From: Nanosynbacter sp.
GTDB lineage: Bacteria > Patescibacteriota > Saccharimonadia > Saccharimonadales > Saccharimonadaceae
Assembly (NCBI GenBank): GCA_015257665.1
Contig: JABZJS010000003.1
Span: forward strand, 29,935-93,934
Direction of reading: 5' to 3'
Length of the DNA: 64,000 nt
Below the pieces are notes generated by a model. That model had not been told where the DNA came from and did not search any database. It saw nothing but the letters and a program-made list of their open reading frames with translations. A program made the position numbers and the translations under genes. Position 1 is the first letter of the stretch, and each line of letters starts with the position of its first letter. This document shows, in pieces, positions 8,280-18,292 of the stretch.

Positions 8280-9362
8280 ATGAGTCTATCTATTGGTATT
8301 GTTGGCCTGCCTAATGTTGGCAAGTCGACCCTTTTCAACGCCCTCACCAACAATGATATTTTGGCAGCCAACTACCCCTTTGCCACCATCGAACCCAACA
8401 CTGGCATTGTGCCTGTGCCCGATGAGCGTTTAGCAGTACTAGCTGATATGTACCACACCGAAAAGGTTGTACCGGCCACTGTGACCTTTGTCGATATCGC
8501 CGGGCTGGTGGCTGGTGCCGCGAGTGGCGAGGGGTTAGGCAATAAGTTCCTCGCTCATATTCGCCAGTGCGATGCGATCGTCCACATCGTCCGTGCCTTT
8601 GCAAATGACGACATCGTTCATGTCGATACCACCATCGACCCACAGCGCGATATCGACATCATTAACACCGAGCTCATGCTAGCAGACATCCAGACTATCG
8701 AGACTCGCCTCACCCGCCTCAGCAAAGAAGCCAAGGCCAACCCCAAGGCGCGCAGTACACTCGAGTACCTGCAGCAGTTGCGTGACGACCTTGCCGCCGG
8801 TACCCCTGTTCATCTGAACAAAAATATTATTCATGAGGCAATCGCCGACCTCCACCTCCTCACTGCCAAGCCAGTCATCTACGTCTTTAATGTCGACGAA
8901 GCCACCCTTGCCAACGCTGAGGCCAAAGCCCGCTTAGCGGCGCTAGCTCGTGGCAGTACAGCGCTCTTCATTTGCGCCACGCTAGAGGATGAACTCAAGG
9001 GACTCGACGCGAAGGATGCGCTAGAGCTACTGGCAAGCTATGATGTGCCCGAGGCTGGCTTGACACAATTGATCCGGGCAGCGTACGATACGCTCGGCCT
9101 ACAGAGCTACCTCACCGCTGGGCCCAAGGAAGTGCACGCGTGGACGATCCACCAAGGCTGGACAGCACCCCAAGCGGCTGGGGTCATTCACACCGACTTC
9201 GAGCGAGGCTTCATTGCAGCGCAGGTGGTGGATTATGACGACCTCGTGGCAGCAGGATCCGAGGCCAAAGCGCGCGAAGCAGGCAAAATCCGCACCGAAG
9301 GCAAAGCCTATGTCATGCAGCCAGGCGATGTGGTAGAATTTCGATTTAATGTAAGCAAGTGA
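8280..9362 (+). CDS. ychF: YchF/OLA1-type P-loop GTPase/ATPase
   Basis: YchF is a ribosome-associated Obg-family nucleotide hydrolase. The 360-residue product, about the usual length, has G1 GLPNVGKS near residue 9, a G3-like VDIAGLV motif and the altered G4 motif FNVDE, which in this family favours ATP. A C-terminal TGS domain (about 275-360) contains FERGF and AYVMQPGDVVEF. The start at 8280 removes seven extra upstream codons and begins with the typical MSLSIGIVG. A terminator follows directly. Confidence 0.97.
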   Translation: MSLSIGIVGLPNVGKSTLFNALTNNDILAANYPFATIEPNTGIVPVPDERLAVLADMYHTEKVVPATVTFVDIAGLVAGAASGEGLGNKFLAHIRQCDAIVHIVRAFANDDIVHVDTTIDPQRDIDIINTELMLADIQTIETRLTRLSKEAKANPKARSTLEYLQQLRDDLAAGTPVHLNKNIIHEAIADLHLLTAKPVIYVFNVDEATLANAEAKARLAALARGSTALFICATLEDELKGLDAKDALELLASYDVPEAGLTQLIRAAYDTLGLQSYLTAGPKEVHAWTIHQGWTAPQAAGVIHTDFERGFIAAQVVDYDDLVAAGSEAKAREAGKIRTEGKAYVMQPGDVVEFRFNVSK

Positions 9363-9383
9363 TCCTAGCTAGGAAACATAAGC

Positions 9384-9414
9384 AAACTCGCCATGAGCTT
9401 GTGGCGAGTTTTTG
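9384..9414 (+). terminator. Intrinsic terminator after ychF
   Basis: Ten-base arms 9384-9393 and 9402-9411 enclose a short loop and are followed by a T run. It lies just after the ychF stop. Confidence 0.85.
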
Positions 9415-9569
9415 CATGTACTATTACTATAATCTTCTCAGAAGGTATAGCAGAGAGTACACTGGCAATATCATGTGTCATTATGTGCGGCGCGTTGCCA
9501 TACCGGTCATACTCGAGGTTATTTTCATCGTCTCGTGTTTTATCCTACCACGGACATGTTTATAGTAAT

Positions 9570-10100
9570 ATGACATTTTTTCGTGGCACTGCTTGGCTAC
9601 ATAATCGCGACAAAAAGTGTGAGTATGCACCAGTGGTGTCGTGCGCTCGCTGGTGGGTGGCACTTTTGGCGGCAGGTAGTAATACGCTGGTTTGCGCAAC
9701 AGGGGCGTTTGGTGCGATGAGCGTGCTCGAGCAAGCCTTTCCTCACCTCGCCACTGGTGCCATTACAATGCCAGTCAAGACGGCAGGCGAATTGCTACTC
9801 TTTGCGCTCTCGACTATCGTTCTCCCCGCCATCGTAGAAGAAACAATTTTTCGCAAGCGAATGATCTGCCTGGCCAATCGCACAGCGATCATCTGCACCA
9901 CCCTACTAAGTGCTATGTTGTTTGCAGCAGAGCACTTTGTTGCACCATGGGGCGTGCTGCTGGGTATGGTGTGGGCACTGCCATTATGTACCAATGACGA
10001 CACATACCATTGCGAGCATACTCATCTGGGTCGACGGTGGTGATGACGCTATTTGTTGTGTTATGATGAGCGCGTTGCGTATTTTACGGTATGTATACAT
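9570..10100 (+). pseudogene. Decayed CPBP-family intramembrane metalloprotease
   Basis: CPBP (Abi/CAAX-like) proteases are multi-pass membrane enzymes with three metal-site motifs. The frame from the ATG at 9570 shows motif 1 as VEETIFRKR (EExxxR) and motif 2 as FAAEH (FxxxH), both in hydrophobic helices. After VLLGMVWA (about 9980) the frame turns into a non-hydrophobic tail ending at 10043. A plausible continuation (THTIASILIW) appears in another frame, and the third motif is not recovered. Upstream, a hydrophobic stretch in yet another frame (about 9480-9565) looks like a lost N-terminal helix. At least one frameshift and probable gene decay are inferred. Confidence 0.6.
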
Positions 10101-10359
10101 CACGAGCCGCAGTGTTTGCTTCATCATGCGTCTTTCTCTTATGTCAAAGAATTTCCACAATAACTATATAGTTGACCCTCCAAGACACTCACATTAGTCT
10201 ATTCTTTGCTGTTTCCAAATCTGTCTATATATAATATATGGCGATACGAAGGCATTATTATATATAGCAAACTTGCACGAGTAGATACAACGCAAGATCA
10301 CCACACGATACAATCTAAATAACTGCTGCGCGACTCTCTCATTAACCGCACTCGTTTTC
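10101..10359. other. Gene-free stretch
   Basis: AT-rich sequence between the CPBP remnant and the tlyA stop. I see no convincing gene, terminator or RNA. Confidence 0.5.
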
Positions 10360-11100
10360 TCAACTATGGTGTTGTTCTGCCCTGCTTTTTTGCAATCGGT
10401 AAAACCGCTCTTGATTACCATGCGCGCCCTTCACACTACTATCGGCTTTGTCGACAATTACACACTGGGTGCGCACCCACTGCTCGAAGTCGCGCAGAAT
10501 GGCGCGGCGCACGCTGTCATTTTTGACAATGCCACTGCGTGTAAGCTGCGCGCGCTGCGCCTCAAACTGCGGCTTGACCATTGCGATGATACTAGTTCGC
10601 GGACTGCTGATACACACTAAGTGCGGTAGAATTTTGCGCAGGCTAATAAACGATACATCAATGACAATAATGTCTGGCGTGGTTGCTGGCACAAAATCGC
10701 GAATGTCGGTTTTTTCATGCAGCTCAATGCGCGGGTCGCCACGTAGGCTGGGGTGGAGCTGCTCCGTCCCCACGTCCACCGCATACACCATGCGCGCACC
10801 ATGCTGCAATGCATAGTCGGTAAATCCACCGGTGCTGCTACCAACATCAAGCACGATAGTATTATCAAATGAAATATTGAGCCGCTGCGCCACGCTGGCC
10901 AATTTAAGCCCCGCCCGCGACACATAGCGCTCGTGCGCCACCAGCTTTATCTGCGTCGACTCATCCACAAACATCCCCGGCTTGTGCGCCACTGCACCAT
11001 CCACCAATACCTTGCCAAGGCGAATCCAATTCTCGGCCGCTGAGCGTGTTGCTGCTTGGCCACGCGCCACCATTGCTTTGTCTAGTCGTTGTTTTTGCAT
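10360..11100 (-). CDS. tlyA: TlyA-family rRNA 2'-O-methyltransferase (S4 + FtsJ-like domains)
   Basis: TlyA-type enzymes methylate ribose 2'-O positions in rRNA and are often misnamed hemolysins. The 246-residue product has an N-terminal S4 RNA-binding domain (QRLDKAMVARG to about residue 60). A Rossmann SAM-dependent domain follows, with motif I VLDVGSSTGGFTD near 85. DVSFISL is near 150 and AMVKPQFE near 175. The start at 11100 is chosen because MQKQRLD is the canonical N-terminus and a TATAAT box lies six bases upstream. The 25 extra in-frame codons further upstream look like spacer. Confidence 0.93.
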   Translation of the reverse strand: MQKQRLDKAMVARGQAATRSAAENWIRLGKVLVDGAVAHKPGMFVDESTQIKLVAHERYVSRAGLKLASVAQRLNISFDNTIVLDVGSSTGGFTDYALQHGARMVYAVDVGTEQLHPSLRGDPRIELHEKTDIRDFVPATTPDIIVIDVSFISLRKILPHLVCISSPRTSIIAMVKPQFEAQRAQLTRSGIVKNDSVRRAILRDFEQWVRTQCVIVDKADSSVKGAHGNQERFYRLQKSRAEQHHS

Positions 11101-11112
11101 GTCCTTATTATA
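11101..11112 (-). promoter_or_regulatory. Leaderless promoter of tlyA
   Basis: The minus-strand TATAAT (11107-11112) is separated from the ATG by six bases, which predicts a leaderless transcript. Confidence 0.6.
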
Positions 11113-12770
11113 CTGCACGAGTGGGTAGATATTTAGTTGGTGTGAAGCTAATAGACCTGCTGCATTTTTACACAATGCATGAGGCTGTAGAGCATGATGA
11201 TGATGAGATTGGATGAGACTGCTGCGCGCGGATATGCTTCTTACTTCCGTCGTTTTTCAAATTTTAATGATGAAGAAATCCGCTTTGTTCTTTGCGCGCT
11301 ATTGCAGCTTTTATATTAATAACTCACTCAAACTATCGCGCACTGCAGCATGCTATTCTTCATTCGCACATGTCGTTGGAAGCTAGCAGGATATTCAAGA
11401 CACAAGACAGCTCAGCCAGACATATAGTATACATAACAAAAATTGAGTGGACATCGTGATAGCAAAATATCTTGCTCGTATGGCTGTGCCACATCACCAA
11501 CGAGCTGCGCATTCATCCTCCCGCACAAGCGCTATATGTAGCAAAACACGATGCCACTGCGGCAGATGCTTCGCATAGCAAGTCAGCTTGTCTGAATAAA
11601 AAATTGATTTTTGACAGCATCACATTTTTGCAAGCCAAGCGTGAGTATTTGTATATGCCACATAGTATATTTCGCATCTTCGCAGCACATAGACGAGCCA
11701 AGATGTATCGCACGATATCTTGCGCTTATACACGTTTTGCAAAATTTGCATGAACCATCTGCAAGCAATTCTAGCTGCGATAATAAGCAACCCATTTTTG
11801 CATAAATCTACAAACAATGATTATTTTTATCATCAACCGCTCATTCGCGCAGCCTATACTTCGCAACAGCATATCGCCTTGCTATAATTCGCCTGGCATG
11901 CAAAAACCAAAAATGAAACACTCTCCAGCCAGCCACAACAAGCGTGCACAAAAAAGCAAAAAGTCAAAAATATCCAAACTCAAAAAATAGACAAGCTGGA
12001 CAATGATCACATTTTTTATCTCGCAGCAACAGCCCATGCGTCATTTCACCATCTGCAATTTTTTGCAGTAGCACGCGAAAGCAAAGCGCATAGCTTCGCA
12101 GCTACACAATAAAAAAGTGTGTTCATTATTTATATAATACTTATGCTTACTTTGGTATATTTTGTATTATGCCCTATTGCCATAAGCGTCATTATATTGC
12201 TAAAGATAAATGTGTATCTGTAACGAAAATTTGTTCATTTGTGCTTATGGTTATTGTATTTACCCTGCACGTGAACTCCCACGCCCTTACCGCACATCAC
12301 GCAAAGCATTCGTTGAGCTTGCCACATCGTTGTTGTGTCCACTATATCACTTTGGTTGCCCTGCTGTTGTTTGTACATCACTATGCCAATTCCTTCATGT
12401 TGTGCTCGTATCATCGTTTTACTCAATTGCTGTACTTCCTACGACGCTCATATTTCGAACGTTCGCCAAGTATTCTCTGTTTCTTTTCAGTCTTTTTTAC
12501 AATACCTTGTATATTTTGACATCATCCTCGTCGCAGAGAGCTATGTTGCATTCTCCACAATAATATCTCGATCCTATCGAGCTTGACGACGAGTCTCATG
12601 TGTTGGTTGTTACAACATTATTTACACCCTTTTTCTCACACGTACCCTTTAGTAAAAAACACAGCGCACCCATAAGCTTGTGCTCAAAATCGGCAAAAAT
12701 CGTCTCTACTCTACGTTGTTTTTATCACATCTCTAGGATACTCCAACCTAAACATCACACGGCACAAGAA
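11113..12770. other. Gene-free AT-rich region of about 1.7 kb
   Basis: No open frame here has recognisable family features or a ribosome site. Several copies of TTTTGCA occur (for example near 11627, 11735 and 11799). A part with higher GC (about 12250-12460) carries overlapping hydrophobic frames and might be a gene remnant. A small hairpin CTCGAT/ATCGAG lies near 12567-12581. I see no tRNA. Confidence 0.6.
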
Positions 12771-12793
12771 ATACACCGCTTTTCGCGGTGTAT
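12771..12793 (-). terminator. Terminator-like hairpin downstream of efp
   Basis: Nine-base perfect arms 12771-12779 and 12785-12793, followed on the minus strand by a T-rich run. A second hairpin (ATGAGAG/CTCTCAT, 12837-12853) lies between it and the efp stop. Confidence 0.7.
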
Positions 12794-12866
12794 GTGTGCT
12801 ATCCCTCCATATTCTCACTTTTGCGTGTAAACGCGATGAGAGCGGCTCTCATGAGCTCTCAGGGCA

Positions 12867-13427
12867 CTATTTCTTGCGCTCGCGATACTCTCCGCTTGCA
12901 GTGTCGACAGAAATAACGTCGCCCGTCTTAATAAAGGCTGGCACCTTGACGACAAGGCCTGTCTCCAACGTCGCATCCTTAAGCACGCTACTGGTTGTGT
13001 CACCTTTTACAACATCTTCTGTATAGGTCACCTGGAGGTAGAGGTTTTTTGGTAGCTCGACATTGATCACTTTACCATAGAAGAACTGCAGGCTTAGTGT
13101 ATCCCCCTCCTTCAGATAGTCCTTGGCGCTGTCGACGAGGTCCGCAGCGAGTTCAAACTGCTCAAAGCTAGTTGGATCCATAAAATAGAACGTATCACCA
13201 TCATTATAGAGGTACTGCACGCTCTGCGTCGATACCTCGGCGGGCTCAATCTTGTCTTGCCCCTTGAAGGTCTTGGGCAGCACGCTCCCATCGATCAAGT
13301 TCTTCAGCCGCACATTCACAATAGAGCCACCCCGGCCCATTACCTTCTGATTATAGTCCACAACTCGATACGGCTTGCCATCAAGCTGCACAATCACGCC
13401 TTTTTTTAGGTCAGTTGGTTGGTACAT
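12867..13427 (-). CDS. efp: Translation elongation factor P
   Basis: EF-P binds between the ribosomal P and E sites and relieves stalling at polyproline. The 186-residue product spans the three beta-barrel domains: KOW-like N-terminal domain, central domain with YLYNDGDTFYFMD, and C-terminal domain ending VPAFIKTGDVISVDT. The tip of the first-domain loop reads VMGRGGS, so the residue aligned with the modified Lys34 of E. coli is Arg. The ATG at 13427 follows CAGGAG; the track of frames allows a GTG one codon earlier. It sits just downstream of rpsR, but with its own leader. Confidence 0.96.
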   Translation of the reverse strand: MYQPTDLKKGVIVQLDGKPYRVVDYNQKVMGRGGSIVNVRLKNLIDGSVLPKTFKGQDKIEPAEVSTQSVQYLYNDGDTFYFMDPTSFEQFELAADLVDSAKDYLKEGDTLSLQFFYGKVINVELPKNLYLQVTYTEDVVKGDTTSSVLKDATLETGLVVKVPAFIKTGDVISVDTASGEYRERKK

Positions 13428-13509
13428 CACCTATCTCCTGTTTAGTAGTTGCTGCTTCGTTCGAAACATCCGCCAGCGCAGTCACAGAGGTACTGCGCTG
13501 AAAAAGCTC

Positions 13510-13710
13510 CTAACCTTGTGCCACAAATGGCAGCAACGCCAAGTGGCGAGCCCGCTTCACTGCTACGGCGAGTTGTCGTTGTTGTTTATCCGACAACCCT
13601 GTGCGACTGCGTGGCTCGATCTGTCCATAAATATTAATGAACTTTTGCAATGTTTTTGCGTCTTTGTAGTCAAAATAGACTGGTGTGTCCTTGCGCATGC
13701 GCTTGGCCAT
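13510..13710 (-). CDS. rpsR: 30S ribosomal protein S18
   Basis: S18 binds S6 and the central platform of the small subunit. The 66-residue protein carries VYFDYKDAKTLQKFIN and the signature ending in KQQRQLAVAVKRARHLALLPFV. No zinc cysteines are present. It is the third gene of rpsF-ssb-rpsR, preceded by a GGAG ribosome site. Confidence 0.97.
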   Translation of the reverse strand: MAKRMRKDTPVYFDYKDAKTLQKFINIYGQIEPRSRTGLSDKQQRQLAVAVKRARHLALLPFVAQG

Positions 13711-13734
13711 TATTTGTTCTCCTTTAGTATGTTG

Positions 13735-14184
13735 TTAAAATGGTATTTCTGATAGGTCAATTGGCTTGTCGTCGATGTCTTCGATGACGACATCCTGGCC
13801 GCTACCACTGTTGGCTGGCGCTGCAGCTGATGTTGTATTTCCGTCAGCACGTCCACCACCCACGAAGGTAAAGTCCTCTACTGTCACTTCTACAACAGAG
13901 CGCTTGTTGCCGTCCTTATCGTCGTAGCTGCGCTGGTCGAGGCGACCACTGACGAGCAGCGGGCTGCCCTTCTTCACATATTGTGCAATGGTTTCGCCAG
14001 TCCGTCCCCAGGCTACGCAGTTAATGAAGCTGGTTTGGTCTTGGTTTTGGCCATTTTGGTTGCGCCATGTGCGAGTGACCGCTAGTGTAAAATTCGCAAC
14101 GTTCTGCCCACTTGCTGTGGTGCGCACCTCTATATCGCGCGTCAAATTGCCCATCAAAATAACTTTGCTAAATCCTCGAGCCAT
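13735..14184 (-). CDS. ssb: Single-stranded DNA-binding protein
   Basis: SSB coats single-stranded DNA in replication and repair. The 149-residue product has the OB fold (MARGFSKVILMGNLTRDIEV, residues 1-110), a Gly/Ala-rich linker and an acidic tip ending DLSEIPF, which matches the partner-binding tail. The ribosome site is AGGAGG. It lies between rpsF and rpsR as in most bacteria. Confidence 0.97.
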   Translation of the reverse strand: MARGFSKVILMGNLTRDIEVRTTASGQNVANFTLAVTRTWRNQNGQNQDQTSFINCVAWGRTGETIAQYVKKGSPLLVSGRLDQRSYDDKDGNKRSVVEVTVEDFTFVGGGRADGNTTSAAAPANSGSGQDVVIEDIDDKPIDLSEIPF

Positions 14185-14232
14185 ATATCCTCCTCGATTC
14201 TTTACTGTGGTTATGAGTTGTTGTGGTAATTT

Positions 14233-14577
14233 TTACTCTTCTGTTTGGCGGCTAGCTTCGCGCGCTTTGGCCTCTGCCATCAGCTTGCGGCCCTTCTCGT
14301 CCACTTTGACGAGCAAGTAGCGAATCACATCGTCAGAGATATTCAGCGCATTGCTGATCTTCAGCGGTGCATCAGCGGGCAGCGCCACCTCAAAGTACAC
14401 ATACACTGCAAAGTCTTCCTTCTTAATACTATACTGCAGCTTTTTCTTGCCCCAGTTGTCTTCGCTGGTAATAGAGCCACCAGCGCCGAGCACCAGCTCG
14501 CGCACCTTGGCAAGTGGTGCCTCAAGGTTTGATTCTAGATCTGGCCGAATCAAAACCGTTAGTTCATATTGTTTCAT
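14233..14577 (-). CDS. rpsF: 30S ribosomal protein S6
   Basis: S6 pairs with S18 on the 30S platform. The 114-residue product begins MKQYELTVLIRPD and has the ferredoxin-like fold with the IKKEDFAVYVYFEV core strand. The start at 14577 is chosen because AAAGGAGG lies just upstream; an in-frame ATG eight codons earlier precedes that site. First gene of the rpsF-ssb-rpsR operon. Confidence 0.97.
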   Translation of the reverse strand: MKQYELTVLIRPDLESNLEAPLAKVRELVLGAGGSITSEDNWGKKKLQYSIKKEDFAVYVYFEVALPADAPLKISNALNISDDVIRYLLVKVDEKGRKLMAEAKAREASRQTEE

Positions 14578-14646
14578 ATGTAAACCTCCTTTGGGATCCA
14601 TATGGATGTTTATCCGGACGATAAACTTAGGTTAATAACGCATTAT

Positions 14647-14675
14647 ATTATACGCGAGACAGCATACAAAGTCTA
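14647..14675 (-). promoter_or_regulatory. Promoter of the rpsF operon
   Basis: Minus-strand TATAAT (14647-14652) with TAGACT 17 bases upstream. This gives a leader of about 65 nt with a Shine-Dalgarno, unlike the leaderless genes. Confidence 0.55.
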
Positions 14676-17499
14676 GCGAGGTACAGGGGTGTGGAGGTGT
14701 TGTACTTTTAATTTTTCTATTTTTGAGTAGCTACACGCACTGCGTAATATGAGTTATTGGCCGCCTCATTCGCTGCATGGTTGCGCCATGTCTTGCAAGC
14801 ACTTATCCATCTTGCCATAGATCAAGAGGCGACACGGCGTGATTATACATTCCATCCATATTTCACAAAAAAGATAATTACATTATGGCGCTAAAATTCA
14901 CTTGCTTCGCCCAATCACTGTCCTTAATATATTATGCCCATGTATTATATACATAAGTATAGTAAAGCACCCTTTGGACACTATTAAATCTATAAAACAT
15001 TACTTATTATACGTCAAAATGTGAAAAAATGAACCACCCTTACTTGTCGTGTATGTTTTACTTTGTCTTTCGCTTTTTTAGCTTTTTTGATGCTGCGATG
15101 TAACTGTAAAAAATATCGAGCCAGTTTTCGCTTGTGCTTATTTCGCTATCGCTTCTGCCTAAAGCGAAGTATTGTTTTGCTGTCCCCTTGCACATTTTTG
15201 CCAGAGCCACCTATAGCGCTCCATGGAGCCATTATGTCTATCTCATTTTTACACACTACTTATATAGAGCCAGCTGCCCCACCTCCATACATCGCACATT
15301 CGCACCAATATTTTGCTACTTCTTTCATATCATAAAGTACTACATAATGCAAAACATGAAAATTTTGAAACCTTCATTTGCACTATCCCCGACGCATTAT
15401 TATTTTTTATACAAGTCATACATCGCACCCCATTAGATCGTGTAGATTTAATAACCATGACCGCTATGTTTTGCTTATGTTTATCACACGTTCATTCACA
15501 CTCAATACACAATTAGCCACCTACACTCAAAAATATACAAATATCACCGCATCGATCAATTCATTGCGTCATACACATCACGCTCCATCCATTTTCTTAC
15601 TTCGCCCTAGACAATCAAGCTAGCTCTATACACCTTATGCTTTACTATATTGGTTATGTCTATCCTATCATCAACTATCATTTGCTTGCATTATGCAACT
15701 GATAATGAAAATTTGCTACGCTATCATATTGGCATAGCGCAGACGAAAATCCAGCTGTCACCACATCCTCGCAAAGCACCCTCTTAGCCACAAAGTTACT
15801 CGCACGTAAAATATATTTTGGCTCACCAATACCTACTATTTCTGACCCTCGTCGCACCCATCTATTTTGTTATGCAAATTTCGCTACCAAGCCTATTGTT
15901 GAATATTTTTCTACTATTTTCACACGCTCATTTCACTCCAAGTGCGCACCATCATGCCTCATGATGCAGAAAATTTTCGCCACGTACTTCATCGCTGCAT
16001 CATGTCATAGCAAAAATTACCATTTTTAGTTTTCCACCAATCAACCACCACACTACATAGTTCGCATGTCATGTACGCCTCACCAAAATCATCACATTCT
16101 TTTGGCACGCACGAACCATCACTACTTCTTGGCACTATATTTTTGCACCAATTTGTCGGACTAAGTCTCATTATTCTCAAATTTTTATTATGAACATCAT
16201 TATATTCCGTTCACGAGTTCTAGCAGGATAGCTCTCTACTTAATTTCCTTCTTGCATTGCGTACAAGTCTCTTACCTATGCGCAGGCCACACATATTTTA
16301 CCAGGACAAGACAGCTTATTTGCTCAAGTAAGCTTACTTCCCAATTCATCTCACCACCTCACATTCATTTTTTGCACATTTCTATAATCGCAATGTGAAA
16401 ATTTTGCACTGCTACAGTACGCATTTCATTTTTCATCACACATATTGTTTATTACCTCTCCGTCCTTCTATCTAGCTGTAATAATTTTGCATGCTCTCTC
16501 ATAATTCTGTACGCAAATGTACATATCGGCACCATGCTAATTTTATATTTGCCATCAAACAATTTATTTTTGTATCATTCATCACTCGCATGGTAGCAAA
16601 AACTATTTTGCACGCACATTATGTTGCAAAGTTGCGAACGTTTTTGCTAGACATCACTAATTTTTTATCAATAACAAATAATACATCAGCGTTTTTTATT
16701 ACAGCGTCGCAATGCATCATTATTTTTTGTCACGTATGTAGTATCCGCTTGCTACTCTAGTCGTTGAAAAATCATTTTTTTGCAATAGTACACTTCTATC
16801 ATTCTTTCTGTATGCGAAAATATCGCAGCATATACACCGCACACCAATTAGAACGGGCAAAAAATAATATTCTACTACAGAATAATTATCAATAATGTAG
16901 TGCTCACTCATATTTTTGCAAATCGTTTTGCAAAATTGTCTCAGCTACTGCAAAAAATACTAGTAGCTCTGCATTATACTTTGCTGTTGTCTCATTTTTT
17001 ACTTTTTGTATTTCAATTCATACCGCACTCATGGTTCGCCTACTTCGCGCCCACTCGTACTCTCATCAATGCAGCAGCAAAAAATTGCATGAACGATTTT
17101 GCATATTGTTCATGCTCTCTTGCTGTTTCCTTTTCCATAGCGTGCACATCATCATATACAAAAAAGATATATTCGATAAAGCAATCGACTCACTTTGTAC
17201 ACAAAATGCTCATCACCACGTCCTATGTATAGTACATGAGCCCATCTATACTCGCTTAATTTACCATCTACTACACTGAATCTACTCTTGTTATATTCAG
17301 ACATTCTCTTGCTCACTCTCAAGCAATTTATAATACATAAAGAAAATCCATATAGCACACAAATACCCGTATAGCATAAAAACTACATTATTTTCTTACG
17401 ACAACGCGCACATTACACCAACCAATACACGCGATCCTTAAAAATTCAATAGCGTAGCACGCGCGCTTGTTTGTTCAATCACCATAGATTTTTTGCACA
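14676..17499. other. Gene-free, AT-rich, strand-skewed region of about 2.8 kb
   Basis: No credible coding sequence is seen on either strand: frames are short, lack ribosome sites and resemble no family. The plus strand is visibly C-rich and G-poor from about 15.2 to 17.5 kb. The word TTTTGCA recurs far above chance (for example near 16140, 16369, 16399, 16489, 16601, 16772, 16913, 17094 and 17492). I see no tRNA, CRISPR repeat or clear DnaA-box cluster. Confidence 0.65.
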
Positions 17500-17525
17500 G
17501 AAAAACCAGTGCTCATCACACTGGC
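17500..17525 (-). terminator. Intrinsic terminator after the 247-residue unknown gene
   Basis: Six-base arms CCAGTG/CACTGG (17506-17511, 17519-17524), followed on the minus strand by five T. Confidence 0.8.
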
Positions 17526-17548
17526 TTTCTTTCGTCTATAACTAGCCT

Positions 17549-18292
17549 TTATGCAGCGAGTGAGAAGTCTCCTTGAACCAAACCAAGCTCATCACCATAC
17601 TCAAGCCGTTGCGACTCTGTAGTCGGAACCAGCACAATACCACTTGCAGTGCTAAGCTCGCCATCAATCACATCACCTTGGTCTGTGATCATCTGCGGGC
17701 CTTCGCCTGGCTCACCCTGAATAATGCCATACACAACAGGGGCGCTATTGACCATCTCTTGATCTGGGCGCTTTCCAACATAGAACCCAACCAATGAGCC
17801 GATTACCCCTTCTTCCGCTCCACCATCTTCGCCTAAAGAAATCGCCGCTTCTTGGTGGGATAGCGACGACTCAATTGCGGAATACAGCGATGATACATCG
17901 CCTTGGGCGTCCTTAGGGCTCTTAAAGTCGCTAACAATAGGCACAACATACGGGACATCGTTGATCTCAATGACATCACCAATTGCCAAGCCAAGCTCAT
18001 CGCGCAGCTCGGATAATTTATTATGAATGGTATCAATGTGCTGGTCTGTCATCTCTGTCATCGACATCGCAAATAGCGGCCCAAGCTCACGCTGCAGCCA
18101 ACCTCGAATCTCTTGAACAGATGGCAGCTCAAGGGCATTCGGCTTGCCGTAGCGACCTCTAAACTCTTCGACTGTCGGCACATTTCCATCGTTTGCTGTG
18201 TCGTATTTTGAATATTTTGTCTCGCCCACTGGCGGTTTGTCGCTTTTAGCAAACGACTTTTCTCTTGTATTATTGTTGGTATACTCACTCAT
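17549..18292 (-). CDS. Unknown acidic soluble protein
   Basis: I do not recognise this 247-residue protein. It has no membrane segment and no cysteine. It has a polar low-complexity N-terminus (1-55), a mixed region with FRGRYGKPNALELPSVQEIRGW, a helical stretch (about 75-105) and a beta-rich acidic C-terminal half with several GE and GD turns. It is monocistronic, with its own terminator 24 bp after the stop. The ribosome site is a weak GGAG. It belongs to the group of lineage-specific soluble proteins scattered in this window. Confidence 0.75.
   Translation of the reverse strand: MSEYTNNNTREKSFAKSDKPPVGETKYSKYDTANDGNVPTVEEFRGRYGKPNALELPSVQEIRGWLQRELGPLFAMSMTEMTDQHIDTIHNKLSELRDELGLAIGDVIEINDVPYVVPIVSDFKSPKDAQGDVSSLYSAIESSLSHQEAAISLGEDGGAEEGVIGSLVGFYVGKRPDQEMVNSAPVVYGIIQGEPGEGPQMITDQGDVIDGELSTASGIVLVPTTESQRLEYGDELGLVQGDFSLAA

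Noticed and set aside
12169..12563. Hydrophobic frames of about 116 residues
   Set aside because: Several overlapping frames are equally open, with no ribosome site and no family pattern. Kept only as a possible remnant.
14676..17499. Replication origin
   Set aside because: AT-rich and skewed, but no cluster of TTATNCACA boxes and no dnaA, dnaN or rpmH nearby.
11113..17499. CRISPR array
   Set aside because: The TTTTGCA words are irregularly spaced and only seven bases long; no repeat-spacer pattern and no cas gene.
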